From Kocuria rosea subsp. polaris (GTDB lineage Bacteria > Actinomycetota > Actinomycetes > Actinomycetales > Micrococcaceae): 64,000 nt of DNA. A model generated the notes under the pieces. The model made no database searches, was not told the origin of the DNA, and saw nothing but the letters and a program-made list of their open reading frames with translations. The DNA lies in assembly GCA_023896275.1 (NCBI GenBank), contig MLDA01000012.1:61636-125635 (forward strand), in the 5' to 3' direction. Positions 34,511-42,644 of the stretch are shown here, piece by piece (the first letter of the stretch is position 1; every line of letters starts with the position of its first letter). A program made the translations under genes and the position numbers.

Positions 34511-36652
34511 ATGAACGAGTTGCACACAGCGCCCGCCGCGGGCCGCCTTCCCAGCCGCCGCCGGGTCCTGTCCGCTGCCGTGGCGACCGCGGCGGCCTCC
34601 GCGCTGTTGACCCTGGCGCCGGAGCCGATCCAAGGGCCGGCCGCCCCTCCGCGACCGCTCCCGCCGCCGGCGCCGTCGTTCACCGGGGAGGTTCTGCTCG
34701 GGGAACCGTTGCAGCGCGTTCTGGTCCCCGTCGGAGCGTTCGGTCCGATGCCCGATGGCACCGGAGTGGCCCTCATGGTCGCCAGCGGCAGCCCCGGGCG
34801 ACTCAGCATCATCCGCGTGATTGACGGGCACCGGCTCGCCGACCTGCCGCTGGGCGACGACGACGAGCGGCGGGCCGCCGCCTGGGCCCTCGCGATCGAC
34901 GCCGCGACGCACACGGGCATCGTCGGCACGACCGACGGGCGCGTCTACCTAGTTGACCTCGCGACCCTGACTCACCGCGAGGTGGAGGACGTGCCCGACG
35001 ACGGCCCCTTCTTCGAGCGGGCCATCCCCGACGGCGACGGCGGGTTCCTCATGACTTCCTACGGGGACGGCCTCGCCTACCGGTACACGCCCGCAACGGA
35101 CGAGTGGGACTCGTTCGGACCGTTCGGCAGCGGCAACGACTACTCGATTGGTCTGGCCCGTGCGGGGACGAAGGTCTTCGTCGGCACCGGCACGAACGAC
35201 CCGGGCATCTACGAGTTCTCGCTCGACGGCGGCGAGCCGCGGCGGATCCCCCTGCCGGCGGCCGCCGACGGCGACGTGCGTTCCTTCGTCTACGACCTGG
35301 CCTACTGGCACGGGCATCTCTGCGCCCGCGTGGACCCCGAGAACCGGCTCTACGTGCGCGACCTGAACAAGGACGAGTGGGTCCTCACCCTCGACGACGT
35401 CGCCCCGGGACTCGCTGTCTCCTACGCCCGCGACGAGACCGGCGGCTTCTACTACTCCGGGCTCGACCAGAAGCTGCGCCACCTTGACCCGACGCGGATG
35501 GAGGAGCCCGCCCAGCCCGATCATCCGGTCTCGGCGTTCCGTGGCCACGGTTGGGTCCACGACGCCTCCGGTCAACGCGTGCTCGTCACGACCAACGCCT
35601 CCGGCCGGATGCACCTCTGGAACCCGCAGTCCCAGCAGACCGAGCTGGTCGACGGAGATGTTGCGCCCGGCGCCCTGCTGATTCGTGCTGTGGGAGGCGC
35701 GCCCGACGGCGGCGTGCTCGCCTCCGCGATGGCGACCATCGACCGCGTCGCCCGGTACGACGGCGAGGACCTTGCCGCGGACTTCGAACCCGGCGGCGCC
35801 GAGTTTACGCACCTCGCCTCGAGCGGCCAGGTCGAGAGCTTCGGTACGTCCGGCACGGACGTCGTCGCGGGTTCGTATCCGGGCGCGCGGTTGCGCCGGC
35901 TGAGCGACGGTGCCGACGGGCCTACCGTCGCCACCACCGGCGAGGAGGCGGACAGCGACGCCGTCGTGCTGGCCCCGGACCAGGATCAGGACCGGCCGGT
36001 TGACATCCTCGACCTTGGGACGCGACTGGTTGTCGCGACGACTCCCGACTACGGGCAGGTGGACGGGGCCGTGGTGGTCGTCAGTCCGGACTTCGTGCAT
36101 CAACGGGCGTACCGCGGGCTCGCGCCCGGCCAGTCCCCGCTGTGTCTCGCGCCGTTCGAGGCCGATCGCGTCGTTCTCGTCGGCACTGGCTCGGCCGCAG
36201 GACTCGGCGCCGCCCCGAGCGAGGAGGACGGTCGCGTGCTCAAGCTCGACCTCGCCACGGGCCGGGTTTCGGCCAGCACCGTCGCCGTGCCGGGGGAGCG
36301 CAACATCTCTGCGCTCGCCACCGACGCCGACGGGATGGTGTGGGGCTGGACGCGCAACACCCTGTTCCAGCTGGACCCGGAGACGATGGCCGTCATGCTC
36401 GTGCGCCGGTTTCGCATCGGCCGCGACACGGGCGACTACGTCACGGGCCGGCAATTGCACGACGGCGGCGACCACCTCGTCGGGTGCGCCGGCGGCGAGG
36501 TCTTCCGTGTCGATAAGGCGACGCTCGCGCACGAGGTCCTGGCCGAGGGCACGAATCTGCACCGGAGCCCGGGCGGTGACCTGTACTACAGTCGCGGGGC
36601 GCGCCTGTACCGCTGGGTGTCGAGAAACACTAAAACTACGAATCTCGGGTAG
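34511..36652 (+). CDS. Exported beta-propeller-like protein, probable Tat substrate
   Basis: A 713-residue protein. The N-terminus has SRRRVLSAAVATAAASALL, a twin-arginine-type signal with a hydrophobic core, followed by a proline-rich stretch. The mature part is all beta, with repeated short blocks such as GRVYLVDLATL, GLAYRYTPATDEWDSF, GIYEFSLDGG, RLYVRDLNKDEWVL, RMHLWNPQS and RVLKLDLATGRV spaced about 45-60 residues apart, as in WD/YVTN-like propellers. No enzyme motif was seen. The frame is open upstream inside the divergent gap; ATG 34511 starts the signal. It ends 11 nt before coaD. Function unknown. Confidence 0.75.
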   Translation: MNELHTAPAAGRLPSRRRVLSAAVATAAASALLTLAPEPIQGPAAPPRPLPPPAPSFTGEVLLGEPLQRVLVPVGAFGPMPDGTGVALMVASGSPGRLSIIRVIDGHRLADLPLGDDDERRAAAWALAIDAATHTGIVGTTDGRVYLVDLATLTHREVEDVPDDGPFFERAIPDGDGGFLMTSYGDGLAYRYTPATDEWDSFGPFGSGNDYSIGLARAGTKVFVGTGTNDPGIYEFSLDGGEPRRIPLPAAADGDVRSFVYDLAYWHGHLCARVDPENRLYVRDLNKDEWVLTLDDVAPGLAVSYARDETGGFYYSGLDQKLRHLDPTRMEEPAQPDHPVSAFRGHGWVHDASGQRVLVTTNASGRMHLWNPQSQQTELVDGDVAPGALLIRAVGGAPDGGVLASAMATIDRVARYDGEDLAADFEPGGAEFTHLASSGQVESFGTSGTDVVAGSYPGARLRRLSDGADGPTVATTGEEADSDAVVLAPDQDQDRPVDILDLGTRLVVATTPDYGQVDGAVVVVSPDFVHQRAYRGLAPGQSPLCLAPFEADRVVLVGTGSAAGLGAAPSEEDGRVLKLDLATGRVSASTVAVPGERNISALATDADGMVWGWTRNTLFQLDPETMAVMLVRRFRIGRDTGDYVTGRQLHDGGDHLVGCAGGEVFRVDKATLAHEVLAEGTNLHRSPGGDLYYSRGARLYRWVSRNTKTTNLG

Positions 36653-36663
36653 ATTCTTCAGGT

Positions 36664-37137
36664 ATGAGACGTGCAGTCTGTCCCGGGTCGTTCGACCCGA
36701 TCCATAAGGGCCATATCGAGATCATCGCGCGCGCCACGGCGCTCTTCGACGAGGTCATCGTGGCCGTGTCGACGAATTACGCGAAGACGTATCGTTTCGC
36801 GGAGTCGGAGCGCATCGATATCGCGCAGCAGACGCTCTCTTCGCTCGCCGGGATCAGCGTCAAGCCGATGGGCGACGGGTTGCTGGCCGAGTTCTGCCGT
36901 GACGCCGGCGCCAACGCCATCGTCAAGGGCCTGCGGAACGTGACGGACTACCAATACGAGGCCCCTATGGCCGCCATGAACCGGCACCTGACGGGGGTGG
37001 AAACGGTGTTCCTGCTGGCCGACAACCAGTACACTCACGTCTCCTCGACTCTCATCAAGGAAGTCCACTCCCTGGGCGGGGATATCGCGGACTATGTTCC
37101 GCGGGCCGTACTGAACCGTTTGAACTCCACCCACTGA
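36664..37137 (+). CDS. coaD: Phosphopantetheine adenylyltransferase CoaD
   Basis: A 157-residue nucleotidyltransferase converting 4'-phosphopantetheine and ATP to dephospho-CoA. The nucleotide-binding T/HxGH motif is in CPGSFDPIHKGHIEII, with VKGLRNVTDYQYE and TVFLLADNQYTHVSSTLIKE in family order. TAGATT at 36650-36655, 8 nt before the ATG, overlaps the upstream stop and could be a -10 box. Normal length. Confidence 0.96.
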   Translation: MRRAVCPGSFDPIHKGHIEIIARATALFDEVIVAVSTNYAKTYRFAESERIDIAQQTLSSLAGISVKPMGDGLLAEFCRDAGANAIVKGLRNVTDYQYEAPMAAMNRHLTGVETVFLLADNQYTHVSSTLIKEVHSLGGDIADYVPRAVLNRLNSTH

Positions 37138-37205
37138 ACTTCGCGACAGGGCCAGGTGGCCCGCGCGACGCAACGATTCTCGCAGTAGACGGAAGGACAC
37201 GCAGA

Positions 37206-38102
37206 ATGACCGAAAACCGACAGATTACCAAGGCCGTCATCCCCGCGGCAGGACTCGGAACTCGCTTCCTGCCCGCCACCAAGGCGATGCCGAAGGAGAT
37301 GCTGCCGGTCGTCGACCGCCCCGCGATCCAGTACGTCGTGGCAGAGGCTGTACGCGCGGGGCTGCAGGACGTCCTGATGATCACGGGCCGTTCCAAGCGC
37401 GCGCTCGAGGATCACTTCGACCGGGTGCCCGGTCTCGAGGCATCACTGGCAGCCAAGGGTGACGACGAGAAGCTGGCCCTCGTGAACGAGGCGACCGCGC
37501 TCGGTGACATCCACTTCGTGCGCCAGATCGACCCGCAGGGCCTCGGCCACGCCGTCCTCTGCGCCAAGCGCCACGTCGGCGACGAGCCCTTCGCTGTCTT
37601 GCTCGGCGACGACCTCATCGGCGAGCAGGAGGCGCTGCTCGAAGAGATGATGAAGGTTCAGATCGCCACAGGCGGCTCCGTCGTCGCCCTGATGGAGGTT
37701 GAGCCCGAGTCGATCAGTGCGTACGGCTGCGCCGACGTCACGGAGATCGACGGCGAGGACTACGTCAAGGTCAACGGGCTCGTCGAGAAGCCGGCACCCG
37801 AGGACGCCCCGTCGAACCTCGCGATCATCGGCCGCTACGTGCTCTCGCCGAAGGTCTTCGAGGTCCTCGAGCAGACCGGTCCCGGCCGCGGCGGGGAGAT
37901 CCAGCTGACCGACGCCCTCGAGACCCTGGCGCAGGACACGACCCCCGGCGGAGGGGTCTACGCGGTGAAGTTCACCGGGCGACGCTACGACACCGGCGAC
38001 AAGCTCAGTTACCTCAAGGCCGTCGTCGAGCTGGCCTGCGCTCGTGAGGACCTCGGGTCCGGCCTGAAGCCGTGGCTCAAGGAGTTCGCAAAGGAGCTGT
38101 AG
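37206..38102 (+). CDS. galU: UTP--glucose-1-phosphate uridylyltransferase GalU
   Basis: A 298-residue enzyme making UDP-glucose. The nucleotide loop AVIPAAGLGTRFLPATKAMPKEM and the substrate segment QYVVAEAVRAGLQDVLMITGR are clear, then LGHAVLCAKRHVGDEPFAVLLGDDL and VNGLVEKPAPEDAPS. GGAAGGA precedes the ATG. UDP-glucose is the substrate of the Ugd encoded at 50024 and probably of several GTs in this window, so it links the core block to the polymer blocks. Confidence 0.96.
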   Translation: MTENRQITKAVIPAAGLGTRFLPATKAMPKEMLPVVDRPAIQYVVAEAVRAGLQDVLMITGRSKRALEDHFDRVPGLEASLAAKGDDEKLALVNEATALGDIHFVRQIDPQGLGHAVLCAKRHVGDEPFAVLLGDDLIGEQEALLEEMMKVQIATGGSVVALMEVEPESISAYGCADVTEIDGEDYVKVNGLVEKPAPEDAPSNLAIIGRYVLSPKVFEVLEQTGPGRGGEIQLTDALETLAQDTTPGGGVYAVKFTGRRYDTGDKLSYLKAVVELACAREDLGSGLKPWLKEFAKEL

Positions 38103-38190
38103 CTCACGTGGCGCCGTGCCGTTGCGGCGTGCGTGGCCGCCGCCGACCGTGAAAGAATGGCGGGAGCCCGACGCGCCGTGTCGGCCCGGT

Positions 38191-38219
38191 TTGGGCCGCA
38201 GGCCGATTGCGGCTAAGAT
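38191..38219 (+). promoter_or_regulatory. Promoter of the DUF177-rpmF-rnc run
   Basis: -35 TTGGGC (38191-38196), a 17-nt spacer, and -10 TAAGAT (38214-38219). The expected transcription start is near 38226, upstream of the AGGAG at 38242. This excludes the in-frame TTG at 38207 as the DUF177 start. Confidence 0.6.
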
Positions 38220-38241
38220 GTAATGTCGGTCTATGTTCTAC

Positions 38242-38254
38242 AGGAGTTCTCATC
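38242..38254 (+). promoter_or_regulatory. Ribosome-binding site and candidate ATC start codon
   Basis: AGGAG (38242-38246) is followed after 5 nt by ATC (38252-38254) in the DUF177 frame. No ATG, GTG or TTG in that frame is at a usable distance. ATC is a known but rare initiation codon. Confidence 0.45.
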
Positions 38255-38869
38255 AGCGACAAGCGAAATGATCACCCGTCGTCACACGGAGTCGATCGCA
38301 GCTCGCCGTTGACCTTCTCGGTCAGGGACCTCGGGCGCAGCCCGGGGAGTATGAGGACGGTCGAGGACACGATCGCCGCACCAGCGGAGCTGGGTGTGGC
38401 ACTGATCGGCGCGGCAGAGGGATCGGAAGTCGATCTGGAGCTGCGTTTCGAGGCCGTACACGAAGGTGTTCTGGTCACCGGAGAGGCGTTCGTCGAAATC
38501 AACGGCGAATGCGGACGGTGCCTGGAGCCCATTGAGTACGAGCTGACGGCCGACTTTCAAGAGCTTTTCTACTACGACGCCGCCAAGGCGTCGGAGGATG
38601 AAGAAGCAGAGCAGTACATGGTCCAGGACGATTTCGTCGACCTGGAGCCATTGCTGCGGAACGCAGTGGTGACCGCACTGCCGTTCCAGCCGGTGTGCCG
38701 GGAAGACTGTGAAGGCCTCTGCCCTGAATGTGGGATACGCCTTGATGAGGATCCGGACCACCAACACGAGGTCCTTGATCCTCGCTGGGCAGCCCTTGGC
38801 GGGCTGCTTGGCACCACCGCCGACACGGCGGATCAGAGTAAGAATTCAGTCGAGAGAGAAGAGAGTTAG
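38252..38869 (+). CDS. DUF177 family protein (YceD-like)
   Basis: About 205 residues from the proposed ATC start. DUF177/YceD proteins are encoded next to rpmF and are linked to large-subunit rRNA or ribosome production. Seen: [13 protein letters not shown] near the N-terminus, [22 protein letters not shown], and a cysteine cluster [13 protein letters not shown] that probably binds zinc, then WAALGGLL. Start choice is open: ATC 38252 fits the ribosome-binding site; TTG 38309 and ATG 38351 are weaker, and TTG 38207 lies before the predicted transcript start. rpmF begins 2 nt after the stop. Confidence 0.88.
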   Translation: MSDKRNDHPSSHGVDRSSPLTFSVRDLGRSPGSMRTVEDTIAAPAELGVALIGAAEGSEVDLELRFEAVHEGVLVTGEAFVEINGECGRCLEPIEYELTADFQELFYYDAAKASEDEEAEQYMVQDDFVDLEPLLRNAVVTALPFQPVCREDCEGLCPECGIRLDEDPDHQHEVLDPRWAALGGLLGTTADTADQSKNSVEREES

Positions 38870-38871
38870 CC

Positions 38872-39075
38872 GTGGCTGTTCCGAAGCGGAAAATGTCTCG
38901 CGCCAATACCCGCGCACGCCGTTCCCAGTGGAAGGCCACTGCGCCGAACCTGGTCAAGACCGTCGAGAACGGCCGCGTGACCTACAGCCTGCCGCACCAG
39001 GCCAAGGTCGTGACCGATTCTGCCGGCACCGAGCTGTTCCTTGAGTACAAGGGCCGCAAGGTAGCAGACGTCTAA
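38872..39075 (+). CDS. rpmF: 50S ribosomal protein L32
   Basis: A 67-residue ribosomal protein. The N-terminus [20 protein letters not shown] is typical of L32. There are no cysteines, so this is the zinc-free form. GTG 38872 follows GAGAGAAGAGAG. It is co-transcribed with DUF177 upstream and rnc 9 nt downstream. Confidence 0.96.
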   Translation: MAVPKRKMSRANTRARRSQWKATAPNLVKTVENGRVTYSLPHQAKVVTDSAGTELFLEYKGRKVADV

Positions 39076-39084
39076 ATACGTCTG

Positions 39085-39789
39085 ATGCCAGCATCAGAAG
39101 ACCTGTTGAAGCGTCTCGGAGTCGACATCGACTCCGAGACGCTTCGTCTTGCCCTCACGCACCGCTCCTACGCGTACGAGCACGGCGGCATCCCCACCAA
39201 CGAACGCCTGGAGTTTCTCGGCGACTCGGTGCTGGGATTCACCGTGACCGAGTACCTGTACGAGCGCTACCCCGACCTGCCCGAGGGAGACCTCGCCAAG
39301 CGCCGGGCCGCCGTCGTGAGCACCCGGGCCCTGGCCCGTGTCGCCCGCGACCTCTCGCTGGGTCAGTTCGTGTACCTCGGCCAGGGGGAGAAGCTCACCA
39401 ACGGTGCGGACAAGTCCTCGATTCTCGCGGACACCACCGAGGCTCTTATCGGCGCCACGTTCCTCAGCCTCGGCATCGACGCGGCCAAGGCGATGGTCCT
39501 GCGCCTGATCGCCCCCCTCATCGAGGAGGTCGAGACGCTCGGCGCCGGCACTGACTGGAAGACCGCGATCCAAGAGGTCGCCGCGGCCCGCAAGCTCGGC
39601 CAGATCCAGTACGTCGTGGAGGGCTCCGGGCCCGACCACGCCCGCGTCTTCGTCGCCACGTTGACGATCGGCGGCACCTCTTACGGCAACGGCTCCGGCC
39701 CGTCGAAGAAGGAGGCCGAGCAGGAGGCCGCCGCCTCGAGCTGGCGCCTGCTCAACCCCGACGACGCCGCGGATTCCGCGCGAGCGTGA
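39085..39789 (+). CDS. rnc: Ribonuclease III
   Basis: A 234-residue double-strand-specific RNase that processes rRNA precursors. The signature [13 protein letters not shown] carries the catalytic acidic cluster; [14 protein letters not shown] holds the second set of metal ligands. The C-terminal double-stranded RNA-binding domain begins about residue 155 ([20 protein letters not shown]) and ends with [19 protein letters not shown]. Nine nt after rpmF and 21 nt before mutM. Confidence 0.96.
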   Translation: MPASEDLLKRLGVDIDSETLRLALTHRSYAYEHGGIPTNERLEFLGDSVLGFTVTEYLYERYPDLPEGDLAKRRAAVVSTRALARVARDLSLGQFVYLGQGEKLTNGADKSSILADTTEALIGATFLSLGIDAAKAMVLRLIAPLIEEVETLGAGTDWKTAIQEVAAARKLGQIQYVVEGSGPDHARVFVATLTIGGTSYGNGSGPSKKEAEQEAAASSWRLLNPDDAADSARA

Positions 39790-39810
39790 CGGCCCGAAAC
39801 CGCCGCGCCC

Positions 39811-40767
39811 ATGCCTGAGCTGCCCGAAGCAGAAGTCGTCCGGCGCGGACTCGAGCGCTGGGTCGTCGGCCGCCGCCTCACCGAGGTCACGGTCCACGAC
39901 CCGCGCTCGCTGCGCCGCCATGACGACGGCGTCGCCTCTTTCGTTTCCGAACTCACCGGCTCCCGGGTCCTCGCCGCGGTCCGACGCGGCAAGTTCCTCT
40001 GGTTCCCGCTCGCGGACGAGCCGGCCCTCGAGCGTGACGCCGATCCCCGCCGGGCGCTCGTCGCCCACCTCGGCATGAGCGGGCAGCTGCTCATGCAGTC
40101 CTCGTTCCTGCCCGAGCCCAAGCACCTGAAGGTCCGCCTGCGCCTCGACGGTCCACCGCCGTCCGAGGAGACCCCGGACGAGCTGCGCTTCGTCGACCAA
40201 CGCATCTTCGGGGGCATGTACCTCGCCGACCTCGTACCCACGCTCGACGGCGGCCCCGGCGGGTTCGGGTCTGCACTTCCGGTGCTGCCCGCGTCCGCAG
40301 CGCACATCGCCCGCGACGTGCTCGACCCCTTCTGGACGACCGAGGGCTTCCACCGCGCGGTGACGCGCCTGCCCGGCGGCCGGGACCGGACCACTGGTAT
40401 CAAGCGCGTGATCCTCGATCAGGCGGTGATCTCCGGGGTGGGGAACATCTACGCGGACGAGGCCCTCTGGGAGGCGCGGCTGCACTACGACAGGCCGGCG
40501 GCGAGCTTGCGCCGCCCCCAGACCGAGGCGCTGATGGAGGCGCTCATCGAGGTCATGCAGCGCGCCCTGGAGGAGGGTGGCACCTCCTTCGACTCGCTCT
40601 ACGTGAACGTCAACGGGCAGAGCGGCTACTTCGCCCGCTCCCTGCAGGCCTACGGCCGCGAGGGCCAGCCCTGCCGGCGATGCGCCCGGCAGCTGGTGCG
40701 GGAGGCCTTCATGGGCCGCTCGTCGTTCCGCTGCACCAACTGCCAGCGCCGGCCCGCCCAGCGCTGA
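39811..40767 (+). CDS. mutM: Formamidopyrimidine-DNA glycosylase MutM
   Basis: A 318-residue base-excision repair enzyme removing 8-oxoguanine and formamidopyrimidines, with lyase activity. MPELPEAEVVRRGL supplies the catalytic Pro2 and Glu3. A helix-two-turn-helix region with VGNIYADEALW and a C-terminal zinc finger (CRRC then CTNC, about 20 residues apart) complete the fold. There are two short insertions relative to the usual ~290 residues (acidic EETPDE area and the GGPGGFGS area). In many actinobacteria smc comes next; here about 18.7 kb intervenes. Confidence 0.95.
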   Translation: MPELPEAEVVRRGLERWVVGRRLTEVTVHDPRSLRRHDDGVASFVSELTGSRVLAAVRRGKFLWFPLADEPALERDADPRRALVAHLGMSGQLLMQSSFLPEPKHLKVRLRLDGPPPSEETPDELRFVDQRIFGGMYLADLVPTLDGGPGGFGSALPVLPASAAHIARDVLDPFWTTEGFHRAVTRLPGGRDRTTGIKRVILDQAVISGVGNIYADEALWEARLHYDRPAASLRRPQTEALMEALIEVMQRALEEGGTSFDSLYVNVNGQSGYFARSLQAYGREGQPCRRCARQLVREAFMGRSSFRCTNCQRRPAQR

Positions 40768-40891
40768 GGTACTTGGATCATTCTCCGCGTGGATAGTTCG
40801 TGCCGGCCTGAGGCAGGTCGGGGCGGGCTGCGCGGTGTATGTGCGCTGTGTGCTACACAGGTTCCGTCGTCGAGCTGGATCGGAGATACGT

Positions 40892-41326
40892 ATGCGACCG
40901 CCGATCCTGAGTGGCGGGCCCGCTGTCGGGAAGTCAACCTGCGCCGTCGGGCTTGCTCGTGAACGGGACCGATGTGCTGCGATCGACGCCGACGACGTCC
41001 GCCAGTTAGTCGTCGCCGGGGAGAGGACCTTGTGGAGCGGGACGGAAGGTGAAGGTCAATTGCTGCTTGCTGCATGCAACGTCTCAGCGATGGCTCGAAA
41101 CTTCAGAGAAGGCGGCTTCGATGTAACGATGGCCGATCGTGCGATGACTCGCCCCGTCTACTTGACCGACGATGAGTTCGTCCTGCTGCACGACCTGATC
41201 GTGAACCCGCCCGATGTCGACCTCGTCATCGATGTCGAGGGGATGACCGTCGAGGACCAGCTTCCGGAAGTCCGCGGCGCTTGGTACTCCGCAGCGGAGC
41301 CGCGTTCGACGTCGAATCGTTTCTGA
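40892..41326 (+). CDS. P-loop kinase-like protein, probable internal deletion
   Basis: A 144-residue protein. The P-loop is ILSGGPAVGKSTCAVGLA at the N-terminus, with AAIDADDVRQLVVAGE and ARNFREGGFDVTMAD following. It then passes directly to RAMTRPVYLTDDEFVLLHDL and VDLVIDVEGMTVEDQ. In this nucleotide-kinase-like group (as I remember it) a stretch of roughly 40 residues with a strand and a lid helix lies between those two parts, so an in-frame deletion is suspected. GGAG precedes ATG 40892. It stands alone between mutM and block B. Activity after the deletion is doubtful. Confidence 0.6.
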   Translation: MRPPILSGGPAVGKSTCAVGLARERDRCAAIDADDVRQLVVAGERTLWSGTEGEGQLLLAACNVSAMARNFREGGFDVTMADRAMTRPVYLTDDEFVLLHDLIVNPPDVDLVIDVEGMTVEDQLPEVRGAWYSAAEPRSTSNRF

Positions 41327-41508
41327 CCGGTGTACCGGTGCGCACACTGCCAGCGCCGTCCTCGCCTGCAGAGTTCTCACAGCAAAACGGTCTAGAGTAG
41401 AACGGTTCGCTTTAACCCGGTGAATGCTGGCAGGGGAACCAGCGCAGGCCTTCGCCGGCCGCGCGTTCCGCCCGGGCCCGCGTCATCGAGCACCTAGGAG
41501 TCTCGAGC

Positions 41509-42639
41509 TTGTCACGTTCCGACCTGCCGGTGGAGTACACGCCGCGCCACCAGGCGGTGCCCCGGCGCCACCGCGGTCGCGTTGCGCTTTTCGTCAGCCT
41601 CGCCGTCGTCCTGATCGTCGCTGTGGGTGCCGGTGGCTACGTGTACAGCCTCATGAACACGTTCAACACGAAGAGCCAGACCCTCAATGCCGGCATCGCG
41701 AGCCGGCCGATCGACGAGATCAATGGCCCGCGGAACATTCTGCTGCTCGGCACCGACTCCCGCGGCGACGGCAACGACGTCGCCGAGGTCAAGGGGGAGG
41801 ACGGGCAGCGCTCGGACACGATGATGATCGTGCACATCCCCGAGAACCGCGAAGACGTCTACGTGATGTCCATGGTGCGCGACCTCTGGGTGGAGATTCC
41901 AGGTCACGGCGAACGCAAGGTCAATGCAGCTTTGAACCTCGGCGGCTACCCGCTCGTCGTGGACACCATGGAAGAACTCATCGGTGTGCGCATCGACAAC
42001 GTCGTCTCCGTCGACTTCGAGGGATTCAGTTCGTTGACCGAGGCACTCGGGGGAGTCACGGTCGACAATCCCAACGAATTCTGCACCGGCCACGCCAACC
42101 CGACCTGTTTCGAGGAGGGCGAGATCCACCTCGAGGGCAACGACGCACTGCGCTTCGTGCGCGAGCGCAAGGCCTTCCTCGAGGGCGACTTCCAGCGCGT
42201 GGCGAACCAACAGCTCTTCATCAAGGCCGTCATGCGCGGATTCCTGAACGCCGAGACGCTTTCAAACCCCGTGCGGATCTACGACATCGTCGACAAGTTC
42301 TCCGGGTACCTCACGGTCGACGAGACCCTGGACTCGAGCGCCATGGCCGGCCTCATCGGATCGGTCAAGAACATCCGCACCAACGACGTGCACTTCTTCA
42401 CCATCCCGACGGGACCGGGGTCCAAGATCGGCAACGCCGAGATCATCACCCAGGACCCGGAGGCCATGGAGGCGCTCCGGCAGGCGCTGGCCGAAGACGA
42501 CCTCGAGAGCTTCCTGGCTAACGATTCCTGGACGAATGCCTACGGGAATCCCATCACCGGTGGGGAACCGGACGCGGATGCTTCGGAGACGTCACAGAGC
42601 GAGGCACCCGCGCAGGACGGCACCGGCGTGGGAGAGTAG
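41509..42639 (+). CDS. LytR-CpsA-Psr (LCP) family cell-wall glycopolymer ligase
   Basis: A 376-residue membrane protein parallel to the LCP at 18717: basic N-terminus, one transmembrane helix (about 24-47), then NILLLGTDSRGDGND, RSDTMMIVHIPEN, MSMVRDLWVEIPGHGERKVNAA, LTEALGGVTV and ALRFVRERKAFLEGDFQRVANQQ. An extra loop, FCTGHANPTCFEEGE, contains two cysteines that could form a disulfide, absent from the paralogue. The C-terminal tail is acidic and Ser/Thr-rich. TTG 41509 has TAGGAG at good spacing. It opens block B; a GT4 starts 5 nt after its stop. Confidence 0.93.
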   Translation: MSRSDLPVEYTPRHQAVPRRHRGRVALFVSLAVVLIVAVGAGGYVYSLMNTFNTKSQTLNAGIASRPIDEINGPRNILLLGTDSRGDGNDVAEVKGEDGQRSDTMMIVHIPENREDVYVMSMVRDLWVEIPGHGERKVNAALNLGGYPLVVDTMEELIGVRIDNVVSVDFEGFSSLTEALGGVTVDNPNEFCTGHANPTCFEEGEIHLEGNDALRFVRERKAFLEGDFQRVANQQLFIKAVMRGFLNAETLSNPVRIYDIVDKFSGYLTVDETLDSSAMAGLIGSVKNIRTNDVHFFTIPTGPGSKIGNAEIITQDPEAMEALRQALAEDDLESFLANDSWTNAYGNPITGGEPDADASETSQSEAPAQDGTGVGE

Positions 42640-42644
42640 AGCAC

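Noticed and set aside
34949..36562. A 537-codon minus-strand frame opposite the beta-propeller gene
   Set aside because: No motifs and arginine/valine/glycine-rich shadow composition. The plus strand has a signal peptide and propeller repeats.
38207..38251. TTG 38207 as the DUF177 start
   Set aside because: It lies upstream of the expected transcription start of a good promoter and has no ribosome-binding site.
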